DNA of 64,000 nucleotides, taken from NCBI GenBank assembly GCA_035708205.1, contig DASSSY010000006.1, positions 248,001 through 312,000 on the forward strand, written 5' to 3'. A program made the position numbers and the translations under genes. The notes under the pieces were generated by a model that was not told the DNA's origin, ran no database searches, and was given only the letters and a program-made list of their open reading frames with translations. Source of the stretch: DASSSY01 sp035708205 (GTDB taxonomy: Bacteria > Bacteroidota > Bacteroidia > Chitinophagales > Chitinophagaceae). Shown in pieces: positions 1-8,834 of the stretch; the stretch's first letter is position 1; each line of letters starts with the position of its first letter.

Positions 1-852
1 GGGCCGGCCTGGGTAAGCTGGCGCCAGGGTGATGGCTATTACGGTTGGGCGCCAATGGGCCCAGGCATTACGATCAATGTTTCTTTTGGCTCGGGCTATT
101 ATGTGCCCGACGCCTATTGGACATTTATTCCTTACGGCTATCTGTACTCACATACCTTCCATCGCTATTATTCACCGAGAAGGACCAGGACAATTATTCA
201 TAATACGACAATTATTAATAATACGTATGTGAATAACAGGAATACCTATGTTACCGGACCGAGACGCCAGGATTATGAGCACCGCACGGGACGTTCCGTA
301 ACTACGTATCAGGTGGGGACAAGAGGTAGCGCGGGCCGCGGACAGGTCAGTGGCCGTACGGTTTCCGTTTATCGTCCGGCGGTAAACCGTACCGCGGGGG
401 GTAAAGGTCGTGAACCTCGTCCGGCTAAAATAAAAGAAGTGAATCGTCCAGTTATCTCAAAGGCGGGAGCGGCAAACAGGACAAACGGAAATGTGCGCCA
501 GTCATCGTCCAGGCCGTCGGTGACTGCCCCTGAACGACCCACCAATAACGGGAACAGCAGCAATATGCCTGCTCGCCGGGAGGTTAACAGGCCGTCAACG
601 ACCAAAAGGCAGGTGGTTTCGCCGCAGGCAAGTCGTCCGGCACCGGTAAGGAAAACGCCGGCGCAAAGTACGCCGCGCCGGGAAGAGCAACGACATTCAA
701 CATCCCCCGTACACTCTCAGAGAAGTGCGCCGCCACAAACGCGTCAGCGTGTTCCGCGGCGTTCTTCCCCGTCCCGTCATGTGGAACGTTCTGCTTCGGA
801 GAATACGCCATCTCGTGCAAGCGCGTCCAAAGTGGAAAGGTTCCGCCGCTGA
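1..852 (+). CDS. Basic, low-complexity exported protein, 5' end missing
   Basis: The reading frame is open from the first base of the window, so the true start lies upstream. An internal ATG at 55 is not the natural start, because the residues before it (PAWVSW, YYGWAP) belong to the protein. This Trp/Tyr-rich segment is typical of a family of Bacteroidota and proteobacterial exported proteins with YxGWxP repeats. From about residue 90 onward the visible part is rich in Arg, Ser, Pro and Asn and looks disordered, with a very basic tail. No catalytic motif is seen. The role is unknown; a cell-envelope or surface location is an inference. A hairpin terminator follows. Confidence 0.7.
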   Translation, partial: GPAWVSWRQGDGYYGWAPMGPGITINVSFGSGYYVPDAYWTFIPYGYLYSHTFHRYYSPRRTRTIIHNTTIINNTYVNNRNTYVTGPRRQDYEHRTGRSVTTYQVGTRGSAGRGQVSGRTVSVYRPAVNRTAGGKGREPRPAKIKEVNRPVISKAGAANRTNGNVRQSSSRPSVTAPERPTNNGNSSNMPARREVNRPSTTKRQVVSPQASRPAPVRKTPAQSTPRREEQRHSTSPVHSQRSAPPQTRQRVPRRSSPSRHVERSASENTPSRASASKVERFRR

Positions 853-875
853 TAGAAAAATGCGAGACGTATCTT

Positions 876-914
876 AATTCAAAAGCTATCCCGTTACAGG
901 ATAGCTTTTGAATT
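876..914. terminator. Perfect 16-bp stem hairpin after the exported protein gene
   Basis: Arms 876-891 and 899-914 are perfect inverted repeats around a 7-nt loop. They sit 23 bases after the stop codon at 852. There is no long T tract, so this could be a terminator or an mRNA 3' stabilising hairpin. The rest of the gap up to gldJ is AT-rich and holds no further gene. Confidence 0.65.
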
Positions 915-1123
915 AATTGTTCGGCTAATGTATTCATGAACAGATTAAAAATCATGTCATAATCTATTGAGAAATGATGCGGATAAAAAAAAAAGGAAGA
1001 AATTTTCAAAATAGCTTTGCTTTTTAAAAAGATTATTCTATCATTGTAACCTGAAATCGTATATTTCTTGCAAAAGAACTTGAGATTGTATCATTCTTTA
1101 TACAGCAAAACACATTGTTTTTT

Positions 1124-2644
1124 ATGAAAAGAACATTATTAGGTTTAAGTTTGTTAAGTCTTGGAACTGCGCTATTGTTTCCATCCTGTTCTTCTAAAAC
1201 CCAGGGGGTTTCGGACAAAACAGGCTGGAATTACAATGATCCGCGTTTAGGTGGGTTTACGGCGGCAGATTACAAAGGACAACAAACCGGTCCCGGTCTG
1301 GTGCCCGTTGAAGGAGGAAGCTTCACAATGGGAAATACGGAAGAAGATCTGACGTATATGCACAATGCGCCACTTCGTAATGTCACCGTTTCTTCTTTTT
1401 ATATGGATGAAACTGAAGTTGCCAATATTCATTATCGTGAATATACTTATTGGATGAAGCGTTCTTACGGTGCCGATTATCCGGAGATCGCCCAAAAGGC
1501 AATGCCCGATGAGACTGTATGGCGTGAGGCATTATCCTATAATGATCCTAAAGTGAATTATTATTTCACGGCTGCCGCCTATAACTTTTATCCGGTTGTC
1601 GGTGTTAACTGGTATCAGGCTAACGCTTATTGTAAATGGCGCACCGACAGGGTGAATGAAATGATCCTGATTAAAAACGGAATGTTGAAAAAGAATCCCA
1701 ACCAGGTGAATGAAGATGTCTTTACGACCAATGCCTATGTCAGTGATCAATATTTAGGTTTGGAGGGTAAGAATAAGATGAAGGATATGGATCCTAATGG
1801 TGCCAAAACCCGTAATACGACTTATGCTGACGGTTATTTGTTACCCAACTATCGACTGCCGACAGAAGCTGAATGGGAATATGCTGCCCTGGCCTTGGTA
1901 ACAAATAATCCCGAACCGGCAACCAAACGCCGTCGTGGTGAGGAAGCGGTTACCGATCGTAAGGTTTATCCCTGGGGCGATGTGCGCAGCACCCGTTATC
2001 AGAAGCATGGTGATACCCGTGGCGAATACATGGCCAACTATAAAAGAGGGAATGGTGATTATATGGGTGTTGCCGGTGGCCTGAATGACAATGCCGATGG
2101 TCCTGCTCCTGTTTATTCCTTTAAGCCCAATGGTTATGGTTTGTATAACATGGCCGGTAACGTAAGTGAATGGGTGTTGGATGTTTATCGTCCTCTTTCT
2201 CACCTGGATGTCAGCGATTATAATCCTTATCGTGGTAATGAATATTATAAAGACAGTGTTGAAAGCGACGGTACGCTGACCGAAAAAGATAGCATCGGCC
2301 ATTTGGTAAGGGTGCCTATTGATAGCAATGATCTTGCTGGTCAGTTCCAAAGAAGCTATACCTCTTATGACGCCAGAAGCGTTGATGACGGTGATTCTTT
2401 ATCCGGATTCTCTTATGATTATGGCCGTACAACCCTGATCAATAACAACAGCCGCGTGATCAAAGGCGGCTCATGGGCCGATCGCGCTTATTACCTTTCC
2501 CCGGGTACACGCCGTTTCATGCAGGCGGATCATGCCAGTTCAACAGTTGGTTTCCGTTGCGTGATGACCCGTTTGGGCAGCCCTGATTTCTCTGCACCCG
2601 GTGGTAATTATTTTGGAAAAATTCGCAGAAGTAAGAGACGTTAA
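1124..2644 (+). CDS. gldJ: Gliding motility lipoprotein GldJ
   Basis: This 506-residue protein is a formylglycine-generating-enzyme/sulfatase-modifying-factor fold lipoprotein of the GldJ type. GldJ is an outer-membrane-associated component needed for gliding and for stability of the T9SS motor proteins in Flavobacterium. The N-terminus is a lipoprotein signal with the lipidated Cys at residue 22 (FPSC). Fold landmarks are RLPTEAEWEY near 245, NMAGNVSEWV near 342, KGGSW near 446 and GFRCV near 478. The start was set at the ATG at 1124 rather than an in-frame TTG at 1115, because the signal peptide begins MKRTLLG. Length is close to that of known GldJ proteins. The gene is monocistronic, flanked by hairpins. 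GldK is a related paralogue, but this gene is not in a gldKLMN context. Confidence 0.9.
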   Translation: MKRTLLGLSLLSLGTALLFPSCSSKTQGVSDKTGWNYNDPRLGGFTAADYKGQQTGPGLVPVEGGSFTMGNTEEDLTYMHNAPLRNVTVSSFYMDETEVANIHYREYTYWMKRSYGADYPEIAQKAMPDETVWREALSYNDPKVNYYFTAAAYNFYPVVGVNWYQANAYCKWRTDRVNEMILIKNGMLKKNPNQVNEDVFTTNAYVSDQYLGLEGKNKMKDMDPNGAKTRNTTYADGYLLPNYRLPTEAEWEYAALALVTNNPEPATKRRRGEEAVTDRKVYPWGDVRSTRYQKHGDTRGEYMANYKRGNGDYMGVAGGLNDNADGPAPVYSFKPNGYGLYNMAGNVSEWVLDVYRPLSHLDVSDYNPYRGNEYYKDSVESDGTLTEKDSIGHLVRVPIDSNDLAGQFQRSYTSYDARSVDDGDSLSGFSYDYGRTTLINNNSRVIKGGSWADRAYYLSPGTRRFMQADHASSTVGFRCVMTRLGSPDFSAPGGNYFGKIRRSKRR

Positions 2645-2666
2645 TCGTTTTTAAGTATAGAATTTG

Positions 2667-2712
2667 AAAACCGACAAAGCCTTTCAGGATCCTGAAAGGC
2701 TTTGTCGGTTTT
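2667..2712. terminator. 46-nt perfect palindrome terminator after gldJ
   Basis: A fully self-complementary 46-base sequence is centred between 2689 and 2690 and begins 23 bases after the gldJ stop. Its outer part is AAAACCGACAAAGCC and its complement, so the right arm ends in TTTT. It should work as a bidirectional intrinsic terminator. Confidence 0.85.
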
Positions 2713-2719
2713 CCCAACT

Positions 2720-2727
2720 TATTTTCG
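2720..2727 (+). promoter_or_regulatory. Candidate -7 element TATTTTCG for the Nudix gene
   Basis: TATTTTCG is a one-base variant of the Bacteroidota TAnnTTTG element. It lies 15 bases before the Nudix ATG, directly behind the gldJ terminator. The same octamer precedes the genes at 21297 and 26048. Confidence 0.4.
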
Positions 2728-2742
2728 ATAAAATATCAGCTG

Positions 2743-3165
2743 ATGAAAAGGTTTAGATTCAATGTCCGCGTTTATGGCCTTTGGGTGAACGAGAGGAAGA
2801 TATTGGTCAGCCGGGAAACGGTTTTGGGACGGTCCGTCCTGAAATTTCCCGGTGGCGGCCTTGACTTTGGGGAAGGATTGATAGATGGGTTAAAAAGGGA
2901 GTGGCAGGAGGAATTGGGCATTTCCATCGCCGTCAGAAAGCACTTTTATACAACGGATTATTTTCAGCCTTCGGCCTGGGATGACAGCCAGATCATCAGC
3001 GTTTATTATAGTGTCCATCCTTTGGAATCATTAAAGTTTCCTTTGCATAACGGGCAGGAATATTTTGACTGGCTGCCGGTAGATGATCAATTATTCGAAA
3101 GGCTGACCCTGCCTATTGATAAGTTGGTCGCCAGGATGCTTTGGGAACAAACCCGCCCGGATTAA
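2743..3165 (+). CDS. Nudix hydrolase
   Basis: A 140-residue single-domain Nudix hydrolase, predicted to cleave a nucleoside diphosphate linked to another moiety. The Nudix box G-x5-E-x7-REUxEExGU is complete at residues 37-59 (GGLDFGE, then REWQEELGI), with the metal-binding glutamates in REWQEE. An upstream FPGGG matches the usual approach to the box. Substrate cannot be told from sequence. The gene stands alone between the gldJ terminator and the convergent mnmD gene. Confidence 0.88.
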   Translation: MKRFRFNVRVYGLWVNERKILVSRETVLGRSVLKFPGGGLDFGEGLIDGLKREWQEELGISIAVRKHFYTTDYFQPSAWDDSQIISVYYSVHPLESLKFPLHNGQEYFDWLPVDDQLFERLTLPIDKLVARMLWEQTRPD

Positions 3166-3234
3166 TCAGGAAAAGACTTGTCTTTCCGTAATGAAATGAG
3201 AAGGGGGAGCGAATATGAGCCCGCATATTGCTGT

Positions 3235-3897
3235 TCAGGATTTAATGGCCCTGGTCATTTCTCTTTTGCCTAAAGCCCCGTTGAGCGCTTCAACGATAAA
3301 GCCTGTTGCTTTGAGCTGTCGTTTGACAGAACCCTTGGCACAATAGGTCACCAAAATTCCTTTAGGGGCACACATGTGATATAGCTTTTGAAAAATTTCC
3401 CGGGTCCATAAATCCGGAGCTTTGTCCGGCGAAAACGCGTCGAAATAAATCAATGGAAACCGTAAGCCTGATCGATAATTCTCGATGCCGGCCGCTATTT
3501 TATGTATTGAAAAATATGGAGAGAGCTTTATTGGATGGCCAAAAGGCGCCTGATGAAGTTGCATGAGGTACCACTGCTCAGTTGCCGTAAAATGAGCGCT
3601 CCGGGCATATTGCCTGGCCAGATCGACAGGTACGGGGAATGGTTCTGAGCTGTAATATTGAATGCTTGCCAGGTGCTTCTCGGCAGCCTGCCAGGTTAAG
3701 AGCGCATTCAGCCCGCTGCCGAAGCCTATTTCAAGGATATTGCACCCGTTTGGTTTGGGCAAAATGGTTTCCAGGCCGTTCCGAATAAAGACATGTTCTG
3801 ATTCTGAACGCGCGCCGAACTTTGAATGGTAGGTTTCATGGATCTCCGGGTTGAAAATAGTTGGAGATCCGTCGTCTGAAGTGAGCACCTGGAGCAT
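3235..3897 (-). CDS. mnmD: tRNA 5-methylaminomethyl-2-thiouridine methyltransferase MnmD
   Basis: A 220-residue protein matching the methyltransferase half of bifunctional MnmC, which methylates the wobble uridine (nm5s2U to mnm5s2U) in tRNA. Evidence is the SAM-binding motif EIGFGSG at 56-62 and the family signature DAFSPDKAPDLW at 153-164. The FAD oxidase half of MnmC is absent, as in stand-alone MnmD of Bacteroidota and Gram-positives. The gene starts 11 bases after the stop of the upstream secreted repeat protein and is probably co-transcribed with it, although no functional link is evident. Confidence 0.88.
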   Translation of the reverse strand: MLQVLTSDDGSPTIFNPEIHETYHSKFGARSESEHVFIRNGLETILPKPNGCNILEIGFGSGLNALLTWQAAEKHLASIQYYSSEPFPVPVDLARQYARSAHFTATEQWYLMQLHQAPFGHPIKLSPYFSIHKIAAGIENYRSGLRFPLIYFDAFSPDKAPDLWTREIFQKLYHMCAPKGILVTYCAKGSVKRQLKATGFIVEALNGALGKREMTRAIKS

Positions 3898-3908
3898 AGG
3901 AGCGCAGT

Positions 3909-5903
3909 TTAAATTGTTTTTTCAGTGCTTAAATCGATTTTAAATAATAAATATGCCACTTGCCTGGCGGCGTATTTTGCGTCGTTGTAATAGTAGGTTT
4001 TGGCCGGAATAAGATTACGGCCGTCGGGGGCGGTTAGCGAATAATTGACCGATCTTTTATTGCCTGAATGGCTAAAAACAAGCTTAACCGTGGGAATAGA
4101 CGCTTCGCTTTTTTCGGTCCAGTTGATCCTGAAGTCTTTGATCTTATCCAGAAAGCTTTCGTCCTTTTGTCCCCCGACGCTTAAGCGGAAATTCATTTCC
4201 ACATCCGAGAAAGGAACGATCTGCGGGTATTGTTCATAGAACTTAAAGGTGTATTCCATTGCCTTCGCCGGCTGGTCATTCTGTTTCGCACAAAGGCTCA
4301 GCGCTTCATAGCAGCGGGCTAAAAACAGCTTGTCATATAAGGGATCAATATCCGGATAGGCCAATGCCTGTTGCAGCCTGGCGGCGGCGGCGGTATATTT
4401 GCCCTGCTCCATTTGCAGCCTGGCCATAAAGAGTAAATAATATTTCTTTATCAGGCGACGTTTGTCGTTTTTAAATTCACTTTCAAATTTTTTGTAGAAA
4501 AATGAGGTGCTGAAATCCCGGATTAAAAACCAGATCTCATCCCAGCCAACCACGTTTTCGGATGAGAACAGGGAATAAATGACCTGGTCACGTTCAGGAT
4601 TGAGCGCCAATTGGTTTACGAGAAGATATTGTTGCATGTATTTTTTTCCTTCCAGCTTTGATAATGCCGGCCAGATGAAAATATTGTACCACCAATCGTC
4701 ATTTTCAAATTTTATTTGCTGAATGCGGCGGATATCATTCATGAGATTGACCATATTAACGCTGAAATTGTATTGGCTTTCGCCAAGCGTAGTGCCGATA
4801 TTCACTTCCTTAAAGTGGCCGGCAATAATGGCGTGCCGCTCACTTTCCGCCAGGTCGCCGTTGTAAGACTCGCTGCGCGCCAAAGCGATGTTGTACCACC
4901 CGAATCCCGGAGTGGAGCCAACGGCCGCGATCATGTCTTTCATTTCCTTGACGGCTTTATCCGGTTGATTTTGATAGATGCTTAAGATGGCGCTGTAATA
5001 AGCCCATTCCTGTAATCTTTTATCGCCCATATCCCGTGTGCGGGCAATATTATAGTTAAACATCGCATCATGGAAATCGCCGCATATGGCTAAAAAAGTA
5101 GCATAATTATTATAAGAAAACAAAGGGCCGTCCATCATCATCCGGTAATAGTGCATGGCTGAATCAATTTGCAGATCATAGCTGTATAAAATCGCCTTGT
5201 AATGATAAATGGTTTGTTTTTCCAAATCCAGATAGCCGGGCTGAAAAATGGTGGTATTAAGCACCGCATTTTTTTTGATATCGACCAAACCTGAATCCAG
5301 GTAGCGATTGGCCAAGGCTTCATTGGCCGCGATGGAATTTTTCAGGAATGGATAATTGGCAGAGGTGTAAAACCGGTTGCGGTGCACGATCCAGGCCAGA
5401 TAAGCATAAGGCGCGAAATAATAATTTCTTTGAAAACGCCACTTTTTTGTTTGCAGCACCACCTGGAAAGCCTTTTCAGGCTGATTGATATTGCTGTAAC
5501 ATTCCATCAGTAAACCGGCAATCATGGAATAGTCCACCTGAAACTGATAGATCGGGTAATAGATCATCAAATTGCTGCTGCGGGTACGCAATTGTTTGGC
5601 ATAGTCCCTGCCGAGGTAGCTCAGCGCTTTTTGCAGGGGAGCGATGGCATTCTTATAGCCCAGAAAGTCAGCCGCATGGTTGTATTTATAGACGCCTTCG
5701 TACATCCATCCGACATAATACGTGCTGTCTAACCTGATAAATTCGCGGGCCCGGTAAACAGCATCGGCACTGTTGATATCATTAACGCTTCTTTTGGCGT
5801 CAATCTTTTCACGGGCAACGCTTTTCCGCACCGGTTGTGCGTCGACAAAAGATGGGTTAAAACACATTAATATAAACAGGAAAATGCGAAGAGGCCATTT
5901 CAT
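3909..5903 (-). CDS. Secreted tetratricopeptide-like protein of unknown function
   Basis: A 664-residue protein with an N-terminal signal peptide (cleavage probably after VDA near residue 23). The long all-helical body is rich in Tyr, Ala and Leu, with TPR-like helix pairs such as the alternating Ala/Tyr segments around 500-560. The last 100 residues look like a beta-rich domain (SVNYSLTAPDGRN). No enzyme motif is seen. It is likely a periplasmic or surface scaffold. It heads a two-gene unit with mnmD and has a good -7 motif upstream. Confidence 0.7.
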   Translation of the reverse strand: MKWPLRIFLFILMCFNPSFVDAQPVRKSVAREKIDAKRSVNDINSADAVYRAREFIRLDSTYYVGWMYEGVYKYNHAADFLGYKNAIAPLQKALSYLGRDYAKQLRTRSSNLMIYYPIYQFQVDYSMIAGLLMECYSNINQPEKAFQVVLQTKKWRFQRNYYFAPYAYLAWIVHRNRFYTSANYPFLKNSIAANEALANRYLDSGLVDIKKNAVLNTTIFQPGYLDLEKQTIYHYKAILYSYDLQIDSAMHYYRMMMDGPLFSYNNYATFLAICGDFHDAMFNYNIARTRDMGDKRLQEWAYYSAILSIYQNQPDKAVKEMKDMIAAVGSTPGFGWYNIALARSESYNGDLAESERHAIIAGHFKEVNIGTTLGESQYNFSVNMVNLMNDIRRIQQIKFENDDWWYNIFIWPALSKLEGKKYMQQYLLVNQLALNPERDQVIYSLFSSENVVGWDEIWFLIRDFSTSFFYKKFESEFKNDKRRLIKKYYLLFMARLQMEQGKYTAAAARLQQALAYPDIDPLYDKLFLARCYEALSLCAKQNDQPAKAMEYTFKFYEQYPQIVPFSDVEMNFRLSVGGQKDESFLDKIKDFRINWTEKSEASIPTVKLVFSHSGNKRSVNYSLTAPDGRNLIPAKTYYYNDAKYAARQVAYLLFKIDLSTEKTI

Positions 5904-5923
5904 ATTTCTGGAAATATACGTTT

Positions 5924-5931
5924 CAAAGTTA
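5924..5931 (-). promoter_or_regulatory. Candidate -7 element TAACTTTG for the TPR-like gene
   Basis: CAAAGTTA on the plus strand reads TAACTTTG on the minus strand, an exact match to TAnnTTTG. It lies 20 bases upstream of the ATG at 5903. Confidence 0.5.
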
Positions 5932-5958
5932 GCCTATTCTTCAGAATATGTAAAGTCG

Positions 5959-5966
5959 TAACTTCG
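5959..5966 (+). promoter_or_regulatory. Candidate -7 element TAACTTCG for dnaG
   Basis: This is a one-base variant of TAnnTTTG ending 11 bases before the dnaG ATG, which implies a very short leader. It lies in the divergent 74-bp gap shared with the TPR-like gene. Confidence 0.4.
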
Positions 5967-5977
5967 CCCAAATAACC

Positions 5978-7921
5978 ATGATTCAAAGCCATTCCATACA
6001 AAAAGTCATTGAAAGGGCGGATATTGTTGAGGTCATCGGCCAGTTTCTGAATCTTAAGCGCCGGGGAGTCAATTATATTACCCAATGTCCTTTTCATAAT
6101 GAGAAGACGCCTTCGTTTAATGTCAATCCTTCAAGAGGGATATTTAAATGTTTTGGTTGCGGAAAAGGCGGGGATGTGGTGACTTTTATTGAGGAGTATG
6201 AGAAGTTTTCCTTTGTGGAAGCTATCCGCTGGCTGGCGGAATATTACCAGATCGAGCTTGAGGAAACGGAAGATACGCATGAGGTTAAGCAATCGCACCA
6301 GCTTGAGGAAAGCTTACGGGTCATCAATGAATTTGCCGCCAAATATTTCCATGACCTGTTGAGCAATAATGAAGAAGGACGGATCGTGGGCAAAGGTTAT
6401 TTTACGGAACGTGGCTTTACGGATGACACCATTGAGGAATTTCAGTTAGGCTATTGTCTTGACGACTGGGATAGTTTTACCAATGCGGCTTTGACAAAGG
6501 GTTTTGATAAAAATCTTCTGGAAAAATCGGGCTTGATAAAAATTAAAAACGATAAGGCTTACGACAATTATAAAGGCCGGGCGATCTTCCCCATTTTTAG
6601 CGCCACCGGTAAAATCCTGGGTTTTGGCGCGAGGATACTGAAAAAAAACGACAAAGCGCCTAAATATGTCAATACGCCGGAGAATGAGCTATATGTCAAG
6701 AATAAAGTGTTGTACGGGCTTTACCAGTCCCGGCAAAGCATTCGTAAGGAAGACGAATGCTTTCTGGTAGAAGGCTATACCGACGTGATTTCCTTACATC
6801 AGGGCGGCATCAAAAATGTGGTGGCCTCCAGCGGTACTTCTCTTACCGATGGGCAGCTGCGCCTGATGGCCAATTTGAGTAAAAACCTGACCATTTTGTA
6901 TGATGGCGATGCGGCGGGTATCAAAGCGGCCTTAAGGGGCCTGGACATGGCCCTGGAGCAAAGTTTTCGGGTACGTTTAGTGTTGCTACCCGAAGGCGAA
7001 GACCCCGATAGCTTTATGCAAAGCCGGGGAACCAAAGCGTTTAAAGAATATATTGAAGGGCGCCGCCAGGACGTGATTTCATTTCACTTGGAAATCGGCC
7101 TCCGGGATGCGGGCAATGACCCTATCAGGAAGGCCGCCCTGGTCAATGAAGTTGCCGAAACCATTTCCAAAATTAATAAGGCCGAGGATTTTAGCCTGCA
7201 ACAACATTACATACGCGAATGCGCGGCAAAGCTGGATATCGAGGAAGAAGGCTTAGTGCATTTGGTCAATAAGTTTATCCGGGAAAGAATCCAAAAGGAC
7301 CAGCGGCAAAAAGAAAAACCAGAGATCGTGCCGCCAGAGCCCGTCCCGATACCGCGGGTGGACGGCGCCGGGACGTTGCCGGCCGAACTTGACGCGCAAC
7401 AGCTTTTGAGCAACCAGCATAAAGAAGAATGGCAGCTGATACGTATTTTGCTGGAATATGGCGGCCTGTCTTATGAAGATAATAAAACCGTGGCCGATTA
7501 TTTTTTTGAAACGATCGATCCGGAAATACTCGAAGATCCCCTGGCCAGGAAAATGACCATGGCTTATGATCAATTTTGGGCGGAAAAAGGTAAACTACCG
7601 GATGAATCTTTCTTTATTAAACACCCGGATAAAAACATCCGGCATAAAGCCGTTGATTTATTTTATGAAAAATATTATCCCAGTCCTGATTGGGAAAATC
7701 GATACAGGATTGAAGTACCCTATGGCTCTGCTATTTATCTTCAGGAGGTCAAAAGCACTTTCGCTTATTTTGAATTAAAATTCATTCGCCGATTGATCAT
7801 GGAGAACGGCCGGCGGCTGAAAGCCGAGAAAGATGCTCAGCAAATGACAGCGCTGATGAAAATCCATATGGAACTTAAAAAACGGGAAAAGGCATTATTG
7901 TCGGTGGTTATCGTTAAATAA
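5978..7921 (+). CDS. dnaG: DNA primase DnaG
   Basis: A 647-residue primase that makes RNA primers for replication. The CHC2-type zinc finger uses C37, H40, C58 and C61 (CPFH and CFGCGKGGD). The primase core follows, with the TOPRIM glutamate in VEGYTD near 263 and the acidic DGD motif (YDGDAAG) near 308. The C-terminal third is the helical helicase-interaction region and is charge-rich. Length is normal for Bacteroidota primases. The start at 5978 is supported by the typical beginning of DnaG (IxxVxxRADIVEVIG). Confidence 0.96.
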   Translation: MIQSHSIQKVIERADIVEVIGQFLNLKRRGVNYITQCPFHNEKTPSFNVNPSRGIFKCFGCGKGGDVVTFIEEYEKFSFVEAIRWLAEYYQIELEETEDTHEVKQSHQLEESLRVINEFAAKYFHDLLSNNEEGRIVGKGYFTERGFTDDTIEEFQLGYCLDDWDSFTNAALTKGFDKNLLEKSGLIKIKNDKAYDNYKGRAIFPIFSATGKILGFGARILKKNDKAPKYVNTPENELYVKNKVLYGLYQSRQSIRKEDECFLVEGYTDVISLHQGGIKNVVASSGTSLTDGQLRLMANLSKNLTILYDGDAAGIKAALRGLDMALEQSFRVRLVLLPEGEDPDSFMQSRGTKAFKEYIEGRRQDVISFHLEIGLRDAGNDPIRKAALVNEVAETISKINKAEDFSLQQHYIRECAAKLDIEEEGLVHLVNKFIRERIQKDQRQKEKPEIVPPEPVPIPRVDGAGTLPAELDAQQLLSNQHKEEWQLIRILLEYGGLSYEDNKTVADYFFETIDPEILEDPLARKMTMAYDQFWAEKGKLPDESFFIKHPDKNIRHKAVDLFYEKYYPSPDWENRYRIEVPYGSAIYLQEVKSTFAYFELKFIRRLIMENGRRLKAEKDAQQMTALMKIHMELKKREKALLSVVIVK

Positions 7922-8150
7922 GGACGCTATCTATGGGGCAGGCGCTTCCGCTATTTTACCGGTTCCCGGAGAATGGTTCTGGGTTTTAGATGCCGTTTCC
8001 CTAAAACCGGAAGACGGATTTCATGATGAAGGTCATTTCTTTTCAATCTTTTGGCGCAAATTCAGGGCCCGGAAAGTCTCCGGTATGTTCAATAGCAATA
8101 TACTGAGTAAATCCTATGCCGATAATTTCAGGTTTTGGTGTTTTGGCTGA
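7922..8150 (+). other. Gene-free stretch with a startless open frame
   Basis: No complete gene lies between dnaG and the convergent DinB-like gene. One frame stays open from the dnaG stop to a TGA at 8148-8150, about 75 codons, and encodes plausible protein sequence (GEWFWVLDAV, FFSIFWRKF), but it has no usable start. It may be a decayed gene remnant or chance. I recognise no family. Confidence 0.25.
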
Positions 8151-8208
8151 AATATGATTTATATTGCCTGGATAGATCAAGCTAGTTCATAAATAAGGCA
8201 GTAGATAA

Positions 8209-8243
8209 AACATTGAGGCGTTAATGACTAACGCCTCAATGTT
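8209..8243 (-). terminator. Intrinsic terminator of the DinB-like gene
   Basis: Perfect 15-bp arms at 8209-8223 and 8229-8243 flank a 5-nt loop. On the minus strand the stem is followed by TTTT, giving a classical terminator for the gene ending at 8257. Confidence 0.8.
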
Positions 8244-8256
8244 GACTAAGCAAGAA

Positions 8257-8748
8257 TTAATGTTCCCAAAATGCGGGTGGCTCAATGCTTAAAGAGCGTA
8301 AGTAGACATATGCCTGGCCCCGATGGTGGATTTCGTTGTCGATAAAATAAAGCAGGTTACCGATAATGCTCCCTTCAAAAAGACCGAACGATTTTATGTG
8401 ATCATGAAATTGTTCCGCTTTTAGCTTCGGGAAAAGAGCGTTAATGCCTGCCGTAGTATCGTCCCAGCGTTCCAAAAGCGCTGCTTTGGATTGATAGCTA
8501 AGGCTGTGGTCGTATTCCCGTTTCGTACCGTTGGCCATTTCATCCAGGCCTGGTTCGGCAATGGCCAATAATTCCATTACCATTTCCGCAAAGGGGCGCA
8601 TGCCACCGATACTATAGTTGAATAAAGCGTCTTCCGGAAAGGCGTCAATAACGCGGCGGGTAAGTCCTCTGTGTCCCTGCCAGTGCTTCAGTAATTCTTC
8701 CGGCGTGATGACAGTTGTTACCGGTACTGCCGTTGCTGAATTGTTCAT
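8257..8748 (-). CDS. DinB-family (four-helix metal-binding) protein
   Basis: A 163-residue protein of the DinB/YfiT-like superfamily, metal-binding four-helix bundles that often act as thiol-dependent transferases. Visible landmarks are His22/His26 in the first helix and the C-terminal NEIHHRGQ motif (His141, His142) characteristic of DinB proteins. No signal peptide is present, so it is cytoplasmic. It is a single gene with its own terminator. A near-match to the -7 element (TAATTTTA on the minus strand, plus-strand 8778-8785) lies 30 bases upstream. The substrate is unknown. Confidence 0.82.
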   Translation of the reverse strand: MNNSATAVPVTTVITPEELLKHWQGHRGLTRRVIDAFPEDALFNYSIGGMRPFAEMVMELLAIAEPGLDEMANGTKREYDHSLSYQSKAALLERWDDTTAGINALFPKLKAEQFHDHIKSFGLFEGSIIGNLLYFIDNEIHHRGQAYVYLRSLSIEPPAFWEH

Positions 8749-8834
8749 AAGTTTACGTTTAGTTTTTAAAGATGCTGTAAAATTAGCAGGGGCTTATGAC
8801 AGCTTCTTGTCAGCAGCATTTAAAAAAATATTTT

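Noticed and set aside
584..1009. Minus-strand 141-codon frame overlapping the first gene
   Set aside because: It lies opposite the basic exported protein and a hairpin, and its translation has no family features.
1841..2350. Minus-strand 169-codon frame inside gldJ
   Set aside because: A shadow of gldJ with repetitive Ile/Thr composition from the reverse complement.
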